From assembly GCA_944472155.2 (NCBI GenBank), contig OX235277.1:40688758-40752757 (forward strand): a stretch of DNA of 64,000 bases, given 5' to 3'. The position numbers and the translations under genes are program-made. The stretch's first letter is position 1; each line of letters opens with the position of its first letter. Positions 21,290 through 30,498 of the stretch are shown piece after piece. The stretch comes from Trichobilharzia szidati (lineage: Eukaryota > Platyhelminthes > Trematoda > Strigeidida > Schistosomatidae). Below the pieces are notes generated by a model that searched no databases, was not told where the DNA came from, and saw only the letters and a program-made list of their open reading frames with translations.

Positions 21290-22290
21290 GATTTTATTTT
21301 GATGAAATCACACAGTGTTCGTTATACAGTGATATTAACTAATGACAACGTTTCGAGCACAATTGACTGCCACTCATAATCATATCAAAGTACTCACTGA
21401 CACAACCTTCTGACTTCCTTTATATACATGAGTAAAAATTGATGATTAGACACATGAATAAAATCAGTATCAGACTTGCGTGAAACAGAGAGGAAGATAA
21501 AATACAAACCTACAAATTCACTGAGATGGGACAACCCCTGTAGGCTAAAGGACCCGGTGGACCCAGTTAAACTAAATAATATAATTTACAAAACACCTTA
21601 CAACGACTGTGAGTTAAGTCAACTACATAGGTCAGTCAAATTAGTAAATCGGGTGTGATCAGATTGTCAGAACATAAGAATTTAGGTAAGGTTAGAATGA
21701 TTGATCCCACGAAAATAAGTAATTTAGAAAAAAGCTAAGCAATCGCACTGCATGCATTAACACACAACCACACAAAAGGGTGTTTGTGACAGAGTCAAAA
21801 TTCTAAGAAGTAACATACGTTGGTGGAGAGAGAGGTGGTTGATCACTGAATCCTGGTTCATTGAGTCTACACCCAACACATGCGCAACAGAAGTGACTCA
21901 ACGCAAATACCGCAGATATGTATGGAAGATATTATTACCACCAGTTAAAACAGAGGAGGATAATAAATAATCTTAAAATGTATTCAATTCAATTCACATT
22001 ATAACATTCTAACAAGTTATTTATTTATTTTACTATGAAAACATCTTATTTTCCATCTGACTGTATTCGATTGATAACATTAATATTATTTCTGAATGTA
22101 CATTATCCTATACTGATTTTATTCAAATGTCTAATCATCAATTTTTACTCATGTATATAAACGACGAAGCAAGAAAGTTGTGTAAGTGAGTACCTTGATA
22201 TGCTTATGAGCCGCAGTAATAAATTGTGCTCGAAACATGGTCATCATTAAATATTACTGTATAACAACAACACTGTGTGATTTGATGGAG
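21290..22290. mobile_element. Penelope-like element with inverted flanking ends
   Basis: The block at 21,290-21,470 and its inverted copy at 22,110-22,290 (both containing gtttcgagcacaat-type and atcatatcaa-type motifs) flank a decayed PLE coding piece. That piece includes NNIIYKTPYNDCE-like residues at 21,570-21,620, the entry to a GIY-YIG domain. Inverted terminal copies are typical of Penelope insertions. Confidence 0.55.
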
Positions 22291-22835
22291 GATTTCATCA
22301 TGAGCTGATATCAGTTAAAAAACCACCGTTAAGCCTGGGACTACTGGACAGCTGTTTCATTCAAGTTCGGGACTGTTAAAGACTACACACTCACCACCAG
22401 AGTTCAAACCCTGGACCTTCTGATTACAAGAAGAGCTCGTAGACCATTGAGCCACGGGGATGCAATCCAATGACCAGCCCATGAATTTTAACTTCTGCCA
22501 ATTCACGACATAGCGCGACTATTTCGCAATGTCTTCTTCGATGAGTTACTGCCTCATCTTCAACCTGCTGTACCCTACTGGTCATGGCTTCCCACTAAAA
22601 CCATAGGCTAACTGCCTGAATAGCGCAAGTTGCCAGTGAGCATCAGATTAATTTTCAAGTATTGGTTTTGCAGGGATTTTATTTGATTGGATGGAGGATT
22701 TCATCATGAGTTGGCATCAGTTAGAGAACCACTGTAAAGCCTGGGACTACTGGACAGCTGTTTCGTCCTAGTTTGGGATTCTTCAGTAGTGCGCATCCAT
22801 CGAGATTTGAACTCAAGACGTTCTGGTTTCAATGT
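22285..22835 (-). mobile_element. Sm-alpha-like tandem dimer with hammerhead-like cores
   Basis: Two units lie head to tail. The sequence gatggaggatttcatcatga followed by a ggacagctgtttcgtcc-type hammerhead region appears near 22,283-22,350 and again near 22,688-22,770. The second unit's core reads CUGAAGA…GAAACAGCUGUC on the minus strand, with a palindromic stem III and a GUC cleavage site. Its stem I pairing is doubtful, because the likely 5' strand overlaps the CUG of the core. The tandem arrangement is what a rolling-circle or satellite-like hammerhead repeat would leave. Confidence 0.6.
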
Positions 22836-23017
22836 GTTACTGTGTGATTTATCAAAATAAAATCTTATCCATAATGGAGTTATACTCTACCACCACAGTG
22901 CCCAAGTTTTATACTTATATCAGTAGGAATTAAATTGACACTATTTTTAAGTGTCAGATATAAGTAAATTAGGTAAGGTGCACAAGGAATTCTACAGAGG
23001 AAATCAACACAACTCAC

Positions 23018-23106
23018 TTTTGTCCAATTGCAGTTGGTTGTAATTCGATGAAATCAGGAAATTCAAAATCACCAATCACAGGATATGCATAAATTGGTAT
23101 AATTAA
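23018..23106 (-). CDS. CFAP221: CFAP221-like gene, exon b (ASH domain)
   Basis: This 89-nt exon has 29 codons plus 2 nt. The acceptor follows …catgaaaatcag and the donor is gtgagt. It reads LIIPIYAYPVIGDFEFPDFI and then ELQPTAIGQ. The signature 'L.IPI.AYPV....FP.FI.L....G' is one I know from vertebrate CFAP221, immediately after the 'YY.DCIRVH' segment supplied by exon a. It starts in phase 0 after exon a, and its final AA plus the G of exon c make Lys. Confidence 0.83.
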
Positions 23107-23351
23107 CTGATTTTCATGATCCTGTATTTATAGTTTGCAGGTGGAAAAACGCAACAACAAAAAATAATGTTTGAATTCTGAGAAATATTCACATAAATTG
23201 TAATGTTTTATCTATATTTTTTTCTAGATATATAATTTTGATTTGTTATTGGCTTTGTTGAAGGAGAAGATGAAAATTTCTATGCCTTATGCGTCAAATA
23301 CTTCATAAAGAAAAGTAATTTCAGAACTTCTGAGTGAAGTTATTACTATTC

Positions 23352-23810
23352 TCAGTCAAGTTTGCAATGTGGCCACCATGCCACTAGGTGGCTCGCCATC
23401 ACGGTGCAGTGTGAGTTGTCGGTATTAGATGGTTGGAGGCAGTCGGCAGTGCACCGTGATGGCCAGCCACCTAGTGGCATGGTGGCCACATTGCAAACTT
23501 GACTGATAGAATTCAGTCTACACCAAAGAAAGGACTAGACACATTACACTAGTTACTGACTAGTGTCCAATCAAAAGTATCCAATACAGTCCTACAGGAG
23601 GTCAATCGCGAGCCCCAATAGCTCCTCAGTGGTGACGTCTCTGACTGCAGGATGTACTGGGTGATGCGGGTTTGAATCTCATAAGGGACATTTGTTCCTT
23701 CAAGTTTGCAGATACGCCTCGCTGACGAGTACCAACTAGCATGAAACCTGGGTCTAAGGCTTCCTATTGATTGCCTCTAACCATCTAATACCAACAATTA
23801 GTTAGAGAAC
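23352..23810 (+). mobile_element. Foldback repeat with hammerhead-like core (copy 2)
   Basis: The arms at about 23,352-23,410 and 23,450-23,512 are nearly perfect inverted copies (tcagtcaagtttgcaatgtg against its complement; ccactaggtggct-type core) around a 40-bp loop. Downstream is the same body as 18,900-19,190, with CUGACGAGUACC…GAAACC…GUC near 23,720. Stem II is weaker than in copy 1. The loop motif 'ttagatggttggaggcagtc' recurs near the element's end. Confidence 0.65.
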
Positions 23811-23811
23811 T

Positions 23812-24130
23812 ATTGGAAAACCATTAGGGATTACTGTATAGCCAGTACTGTTTCGTCATTCTAGTTTGGGATTCTTCAGTAGTACGCATCCACCGCCAAG
23901 GTTCGAACCCAGGACCCTCTGGTTACAAGGCGAACTCGTAAACCACTAAGTCAGTGAGACTCGGTCCAATGTCCAGTCCATGAATTCTAACTTCTGCCAG
24001 TTGACGATATAGAGGGACTGGCACTAGCCAATGACATCTCTGGCGAGTAATTGTCCTCACACTCGACTTGCTGTAACCCACTATTCTCCTGGTTCAACGG
24101 AGAAACTCAAGAATAATCTAATCTAATTAA
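23812..24130 (-). mobile_element. Sm-alpha-like repeat
   Basis: Near full-length unit on the minus strand: tRNA-like head near 23,960 (agtggtttacgagttcgcct), B-box-like gggttcgaaccttgg, and a hammerhead-like core near 23,850 (CUGAAGAAUCCC…GAAACAG). An inserted base in stem II (gtcattctag) weakens the ribozyme. Confidence 0.6.
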
Positions 24131-24659
24131 CTAAAGAAGAAATCAAAGTTCATTTATCTTTCACTTAGTTATTATTACTAATGCAGCTTGATCTGTATCG
24201 GATTAACTATTAAATGGTTACTTTTATTCACTAAAATTTAAAGTTTCTTTGGGAACTCTCTAGGAACTTTATTTTATTTTAAAGCTTTAGTTTTCATTCT
24301 CGGAACTTTCACTGTTAATCTTGTTGTTATTCTCAGGTCCAAATAAAAAGCAAAATTCAATAGTTTATCTACTCAACGAAATCCAATCATCTTTAAAGGC
24401 TTTAAAATCGAACGTCAATACAAAGACTAACAAATCACACTGATACTATAGATTCATGTTCAATGGTTAAAAGCAGTCGATGAATTTCGTGCTTTTCAGC
24501 ACTTTTTAGCAAAGCATATCTATAACTTCGGAAGTGCCGACATTCTCTCAGGCATTCCAATCGCCCTGATGAAGTCTTGAAGTCAAAGACATTTTCACTA
24601 CTGAGTTATTGGCGGAAACAACTAATGTACATTTTAAGCTTTGATTTCCAGAAGTTAGA

Positions 24660-24796
24660 TCACCAACTGACATCAGTTAGAAAACCATCGAAGACGAATC
24701 AGGAAGTACTGTATAACTGTTTCGTCTCAATTTGGGACTCTTCAGTAGTATGCACTCACTATCCCCGATCGGTGATGTAACTAAGGACTTTCACAT
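24660..24796 (-). mobile_element. Sm-alpha-like fragment with hammerhead-like core
   Basis: The minus strand reads CUGAAGAGUCCCAAAUUGAG then ACGAAACAG, with all core bases present but a weak stem II. The unit is truncated at the PLE border near 24,797. Confidence 0.5.
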
Positions 24797-25795
24797 ATTA
24801 GTTTGTTTATTTGATGTATCACAAAGTGAAAGAGTATTATTTACTGGATGACGTTTCGAACACAACTTATTGCCATTCATAATCATATCAATTATAATCA
24901 CACGACTCTGAAACTTGAGTTTTATAGTTTTCTTTATTCTTTCCTATTCGTCATCGTGGGAGTGGTAGAATTTTCCAGATATCTGGGTGGACAGATGTTG
25001 AATCATTCCTATTACACGTATTCTCTCTCAGTTGATTCGATAAATAAAGCTCTCGTTATCAATCTCTCCCTCCATTCACCCTGTGACATTAGATTTTAAA
25101 ACTGTCATCCTATCCCATCCAATTGTATGGTTGTGTGTAACTGCATGTAGTGAGTGGTATAGCTGAACTATTCTCTAGATTTCTTATCTTATTCGGGTCA
25201 CCTAATCTAGATTTTGCTAGATTTTTATGCTTGACTAGTCTGACTGACTGCACCTGTTCTACTACTTTGACCTATGTATTCGACCTGACAGTCATTGCAG
25301 GCAGGTTATTAGATAAACTAAATTGTTTTGTTTTAAAGGATCCTGTAGAGCGTTGACCGGAATAAGATAAGAAATCTAGAGAATAGTTCAGACACAGCAC
25401 TCACTACATGCAATTACACACAACCATACAATAGGCTGGATGGGATAAGATGACAGTTTTAAAATCTAATGTCACAGGGTGGAGGGAGAGATTGATAACG
25501 GAAGCTTTGTTTATCGAATCAACTGCAAACCAACACGTGTAATAAGAATGATTCAACACCTGTCCACCCAGATATCTGGAAAATTCTACTACCCCCTATG
25601 ACGACAAATAGGAGAGAACAAAGGAAACTATAAAACTCAAGTTTCGAAGTCATGTGATTATAAATTGATATGATTACGAACAGTAATAAATTGTGTTTGA
25701 AACTGTGTCATCGAGTGAATAATAATACTGTTTCACAGTCCGTGTGATACATCTAATAAACTAACTAATGTGGAATTACTTTCTATCACAGTGCC
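24797..25795. mobile_element. Penelope-like element in a 1-kb palindrome
   Basis: 24,797-25,198 and about 25,357-25,795 are inverted copies (for example ctagagaatagttcag against its complement, and tcataatcatatcaatt). They are separated by about 158 bp that holds a decayed minus-strand PLE reading. It is the clearest of the three inverted PLE dimers here. Cloning or read-through of such a palindrome is difficult, so assembly at this site deserves care. Confidence 0.7.
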
Positions 25796-26006
25796 CAAGT
25801 TTTACACATATAAATAAATAAGGACTTTCATGTTATTTAGCCCTGTCCATTAACTATTCAGCTGGTGGATTCGAACTTCTGCCGATTCACGACATATATA
25901 TATATGTGTATATGTATGTACATATATATGTACAGCGAACAAATAAATGTTTTACTATTCTGTGTACAGAAATGAAATAAAAAGACAGCATAATACTTCA
26001 ACTAAC

Positions 26007-26102
26007 TTCAGTATGTACGCGTATACAATCTTCATAATATCGAGGTTCATTGGGCAAGAATGTTACACGACAAGTAATACTGTAACCCGGCACTAAACAC
26101 TT
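26007..26102 (-). CDS. CFAP221: CFAP221-like gene, exon a (ASH domain, most upstream found)
   Basis: This exon is 96 nt, exactly 32 codons, in phase 0 at both ends. The acceptor is aaatttag and the donor gttagt. It reads [20 protein letters not shown] and then [12 protein letters not shown]. 'LVPG.S.T..VTF.P.E.RYY.DCIRVH' is the diagnostic start of the CFAP221 ASH domain as I know it from vertebrates. Exons for the N-terminal half of the protein (the IHFGG-like region) should lie upstream but were not found before the gap at 29,478. They may lie in the gap or beyond, or the scaffold may be mis-joined there. Confidence 0.85.
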
Positions 26103-26109
26103 CTAAATT

Positions 26110-26579
26110 TAAAAGAATAAAGAGAGAAACAAATTTAGCGAAAATATTCATTCAAACATCTATACAACACAAAATAATTGAGCAAAGAATATCCTTTTCG
26201 ATAATTTCCTCCTCTGGCTCTACAATTGTATATATGTATATATGTTTATATACATAGAATATTCTAGAATAGTCGTCAATATCAGTATTAATGTTTTTTA
26301 AATAATATCGATTTGTTAAGTAAGATCTCAATGGGATTACAGTTCATTAAAGTTGCTTAAATTATAGTATTAGTAAAAATATAATAGCAAATAGAATATC
26401 AAATAAAATCAAGGAAATTTCCACAACAAATTAAGGATTATTAGAACCTTGATGGCCAAGGTAAGGAGAGTGTCTGAATTAGCTTTTTACTTTGGAAACA
26501 TAAATTAAGCTTCTTAATGTGGATCCCAACGGCCGGCCTCAACTATATTTAGTAAACGAACTCTTAAGTCGAAGTTAAG
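26110..26579. repeat. PLE-associated noncoding block
   Basis: 26,160-26,370 is an inverted relative of 400-600 (ttgagcaaagaatatccttttcg, ggctctacaattgt). 26,380-26,579 shows nothing I can identify. Confidence 0.45.
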
Positions 26580-27900
26580 ATTTGTTAGTATGCGGTAAAT
26601 GACTTTGAAAGCCACCTTGTTGACAACAATCTTGTGTTCTGTATCCCCAAGTTGAGATAGAATAGCGCTACGAATAGATTCTGTTTGTCCTTTGCTGGCT
26701 GGCTGGATTCAACGTAGAACTTGGTACCGAAGTGCAGCAGTTCGAGTTGCCACGTTCCAAATAGCACACAAAAGTAGACAAGAAAATGAGAGAAGAGAAT
26801 CAATAGAATTTAGATAAGTATAAGAGTGAAACAGAATGAGTAATGATAGAAAGGAATATGAAAGATTACAGAGACTGAATACATCTGCGTAAGCCATTGA
26901 CAACGATTTTGAGCCATGTCACCTATTGTCTCCAGCCATTGATTCTTAGAGTCCCGAGGGCGGGCCCCAACCCGGAAGTCTGCATCTCGCTACCTGACTG
27001 TCAGGGATTTCATGGATTGATGAGGTCATGTTTTTGTTTGGCCACCACTTACTCTTTCCCAACCTGCACCTATATGAGCTAGTAATGTCCGTCGGGGGAG
27101 GCGATGGTTAGGCATGCGCAGCACGTGACCTAGCCATCTCAATCTATGTAACTTTATAGCCTCTTCGAGTGATTTTCCCTCTTTGCCCAACACTCTACGC
27201 CTAACGTCAACATCACTTACCTTATTATACCACCTAACGCGAGAAAGAGATCGTAAACATCTGTGGTCAAAAGCAGACAATCTCTTCATGTCTTCCACTC
27301 TCAGTGGCCACGTCTCACTGCCATAGATAAGGACGGAGCGAACTGCTGAGCAGTACACACGTCCTTTGGTTGATAGCCGGATGTCACGCCTACGCCAGAG
27401 ATGGTGTAAGTTAGCGAAAGCAGCCCAAGCTTTTTGGATCCGTGCTGAGATTTCGTCACCAATCAATCCGTTGATGCTGATACAACTTCCCAAATAGGTG
27501 AAGTGGTCAACATGTTCTATCATTTCACTCCCTATCACTAAGCTAGGAGTTGACGTAGTCCAGTCCTGTAGCAGCATCTTACTTAACCAACATGCAAGGT
27601 GATGTTCGGGAATCCAACGAGAAACACGCTTAACTGTACGGCCTATGCAACTAACTGGCTCACTCCACAGGAGCAGTTAAATTGGTAGATACACAAGTAC
27701 TATACAAACTGAATCTATTAATAGACAGTTGTGCATGTTATGGTAATAGTCTAAGGTTTCATATAAATGATCCATCCACTCAGTGAATATTAATTCGAAT
27801 CTAGGATGATAACAATTAAGAACCTTAATTTGTTGTAGATCTATGGGTCGGTTGACAATCAACAACCATCAGTGTAAGCGTTGGAACCCTATTCCAACTT
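26580..27900 (-). mobile_element. Penelope-like element split by a nested insertion
   Basis: 26,580-26,696 and 27,583-27,900 together match 1-250 (the GIY-YIG region: tgtgttctgtatccccaagt on one side, gatgttcgggaatccaacga on the other). The break falls exactly inside a sequence that is continuous in the copy at position 1 (…tttgct | taacca…). The intervening 26,697-27,582 is a younger non-LTR insertion. Confidence 0.7.
26697..27582 (-). mobile_element. Family T non-LTR retrotransposon, C-terminal copy with open frame
   Basis: The minus frame 27,577-27,026 is open for 183 codons: FTYLGSCISINGLIGDEISA, YGSETWPLRVEDMKRL, then LRWLGHVLRMPNHRLPRRTL. These are the conserved post-catalytic segments of a reverse transcriptase of a lineage different from the window's main RTE family. 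The catalytic core is absent, so the copy is 5'-truncated. It is nested in a PLE and provides the reference for the decayed copies at 14,878 and 17,546. Confidence 0.75.
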
Positions 27901-28044
27901 TCGATATTCGGGAAGCTGGGTAAGATCATTCAACCTCACAAAATACATATAGGACATTATCAACTGTATGAAAATGCAAGTGGTTACTGATTGGATACTC
28001 AGTTCTACTTCTGTTTTGTTTCGATTCTCAATCGTTAGTAAAAG
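27901..28044. other. No gene seen
   Basis: Short intron-like stretch with no supported features. Confidence 0.4.
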
Positions 28045-28280
28045 TTAATACTTTACATTCCCAGTGGGACATAGAGCTTAAAGCTAGAAGCTTCAAGTTT
28101 CTGTATCAGTGGTGATTATTTTTACAGGATGGGGTTGCTAGCCTCATGCCCAACCATTCCTCTTTACCAGTCTTACTACTGGCTTAGCGGAATAAGGGAG
28201 GGCGTTGGCCGGGGGTCGAAACCTGGACCACCTGGATGGCCGGCGAGCATTCTACCACTGTGCCACCGACGCACAAAAGT
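28045..28280 (-). mobile_element. tRNA-headed SINE with RTE tail
   Basis: Minus-strand copy: 3' end near 28,050 (gctctatgtcccactggg), RTE-like body (gcatgaggctagcaacccca) and tRNA-like head ending gcgtcggtggcacagtgg near 28,272. Confidence 0.75.
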
Positions 28281-28514
28281 TATTACACGTGCGCTAATCA
28301 CCATTTTTTTCAGTCATTTACAGACACTGGTATGAAGCGAAATTCCATCTTCAATAATCATCTAAGTATGACTTGTTTATGCTTGTAATTCCTCAAGTGC
28401 ACTGATTGGTCTTATTTCGGCTCACGACAATTTCATTAACGGATGTATCTGTTTCGCCTTAATATTTAACTTGATTGCACTTGTTTCGTGATAGCTGACA
28501 ATATAATCAATCCT

Positions 28515-29150
28515 TCACTTATGTAGGAAGCACAGTTTCAACCAAAGAAATTCGGACAGCATGGATGAAGATGTCAAAACAGGCCAGAATCAGAAAGGCG
28601 GGATACATCTTCATCAGCCTGAAACCAGTTTGGAAATCTTCTGCACTCCACCTCAGCATAAACAACAAGATTCGAATTTTCAACATCAATCTTAAACCAG
28701 TTAGTTCTTCTGTACGGGTCAGAAACTTGCACTGCGTTTGCGTCACGAAAAGGATTTCCAACAAGTTACAGACCTTTATCAACAGCTGCCCCCTTCGCTG
28801 GCTGGCTCCATACTGAAGATCAAATGGCTGATAGAAGGAATTAGCAACAAGAAACTCTGGCCGGGAACAAACCAACCAATAGCCAATTGCTCAACAAATA
28901 TGTAAGAGAAAATGGAGATGGATACGTCCGGCATACGCTACTGAGGAGCCGTCGCACTTACTGTAGGCCAGTGCTTGAGTGGAATTCAAAAAGGAAGCGA
29001 CGAGTGTGTCATCAGTGCGAGGGTGACATGGAGGAGATCGTGTGAGTTGTAGGTGAGCTGAAGAGGACAGCAGCAAATAGAAGAAAGTGGAGATGTGTTG
29101 TTGAAGCTGTATGTTCCACTCGGAACTCAAGGGAATAATAATAATATTTA
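28515..29150 (+). mobile_element. RTE retrotransposon, 3' fragment
   Basis: The plus strand begins within the 'YVGSTVSTKE' equivalent of the TYLG segment and runs to the (AAT)n tail at about 29,137-29,150. Many indels are present. Visible pieces include ARIRKAGYIFISLKPVWKSS and INNKIRIFNINLK. Dead copy. Confidence 0.75.
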
Positions 29151-29477
29151 AGTAGCCAAGAGGATGGAACATTAGAAATGATGAGTGCCAGATTTTGAGT
29201 CCCACTAAGAAGATTATCAATCACCTGGGAATCATATATAACCAACCGACTAGTCTTGAACAATGAGTCTGGTCGCTAGTCATCAATATAGCAAATAATT
29301 CATGTGTTTGTCTTAGAAATGAGTTAATTGTTAATTGCGTTCCGATATGAGTACCAGGCCTCTTTCGAATCCTCTGGTATTTTTCATTTTTCCCACGTTT
29401 AATAGCCAAACATTCCCCCAGTTCATTAGAAGTACATAGTTGTCCGCGTGCAGGGAAACTACTGAGGTTATATCAAA
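29151..29477 (-). mobile_element. PLE C-terminal remnant near the gap
   Basis: 29,320-29,400 resembles 2,520-2,590 (gttaattgcgttccgatatg, gagtaccaggcctctt). No open frame. The sequence stops at the scaffold gap. Confidence 0.4.
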
Positions 29478-29977
29478 NNNNNNNNNNNNNNNNNNNNNNN
29501 NNNNNNNNNNNNNNNNNNNNNNNNNNNNNNNNNNNNNNNNNNNNNNNNNNNNNNNNNNNNNNNNNNNNNNNNNNNNNNNNNNNNNNNNNNNNNNNNNNNN
29601 NNNNNNNNNNNNNNNNNNNNNNNNNNNNNNNNNNNNNNNNNNNNNNNNNNNNNNNNNNNNNNNNNNNNNNNNNNNNNNNNNNNNNNNNNNNNNNNNNNNN
29701 NNNNNNNNNNNNNNNNNNNNNNNNNNNNNNNNNNNNNNNNNNNNNNNNNNNNNNNNNNNNNNNNNNNNNNNNNNNNNNNNNNNNNNNNNNNNNNNNNNNN
29801 NNNNNNNNNNNNNNNNNNNNNNNNNNNNNNNNNNNNNNNNNNNNNNNNNNNNNNNNNNNNNNNNNNNNNNNNNNNNNNNNNNNNNNNNNNNNNNNNNNNN
29901 NNNNNNNNNNNNNNNNNNNNNNNNNNNNNNNNNNNNNNNNNNNNNNNNNNNNNNNNNNNNNNNNNNNNNNNNNNNNN
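29478..29977. other. Scaffold gap (500 N)
   Basis: Exactly 500 N, a conventional placeholder for a gap of unknown size. Exon 2 of the knottin copy starting at 30,218 should lie here or be lost. The bases just right of the gap are a (TGAG)n-type simple repeat, common in the introns of this gene family. Confidence 0.99.
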
Positions 29978-30139
29978 TGAGTGAGTGAGTGAGTGAGTGG
30001 GGTGAGCGCTTGAGTGTTTGTGTTGGTGACTAGGGAACGGGTGAGTAGTGGACTAACTGATGTGATGTTTGACTGGAAACCAGTCATGCAGCCAGCCAAC
30101 GGTGTGGATGTAGCACAGACATGCAGCCATGTGACTCAA

Positions 30140-30218
30140 AATTGGAAGAGAGAATGCTCAACAGAGCGACGCTGACGACGAAGACGGAGACGATGTGGAG
30201 GACGATTGACTGTTTCAT
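30140..30218 (-). pseudogene. Knottin gene copy F, exon 1 only, splice donor lost
   Basis: The 79-nt signal-peptide exon starts at 30,218. It encodes MKQSIVLHIV…, has canonical length, and lies downstream of a conserved TATA box (30,280-30,286). The donor GT of the intact copies is replaced by TT (the plus strand reads aattggaa preceded by ctcaa instead of ctcac). The intron runs into the N gap and exon 2 is missing. Its divergent partner is copy A at 34,543. The donor change is shared with A, so F is probably non-functional or mis-spliced whatever lies in the gap. Confidence 0.75.
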
Positions 30219-30279
30219 GACTGATCGATCGACTTGCTTCACACTGTTCAACACACACACTCACGCTGTTCTCTTCACA

Positions 30280-30420
30280 TTTTATACACGAATTTCGTCG
30301 AGTTGTGTATGTGTGTGGGTGTGTTTGTACGTGTGTTGAATGAGTGAGTGACTGAGTGACTGAGAAGGAGATGGTGTGAAAAAGATAATTGATTTGACAC
30401 GATCTGGGTTTATTTGATAA
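30280..30420 (-). promoter_or_regulatory. Promoter region of knottin copy F
   Basis: TATAAAA at 30,280-30,286 (minus) lies about 62 bp upstream of the ATG. The double-GATA palindrome found in the other copies is mutated here (ttatttgataa near 30,408). The RTE insertion at 30,499 lies about 280 bp upstream of the ATG. Confidence 0.55.
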
Positions 30421-30498
30421 TCTGTGATACGTTCCTGATTGATGGGACGACGATTAGAGTGATGATGACGATAGTGCTGGTGATGGTGGTTGTGCTGG

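Noticed and set aside
29440..30099. Long open frames across the N block on both strands
   Set aside because: They exist only because N codons are not stops. The region is a scaffold gap.
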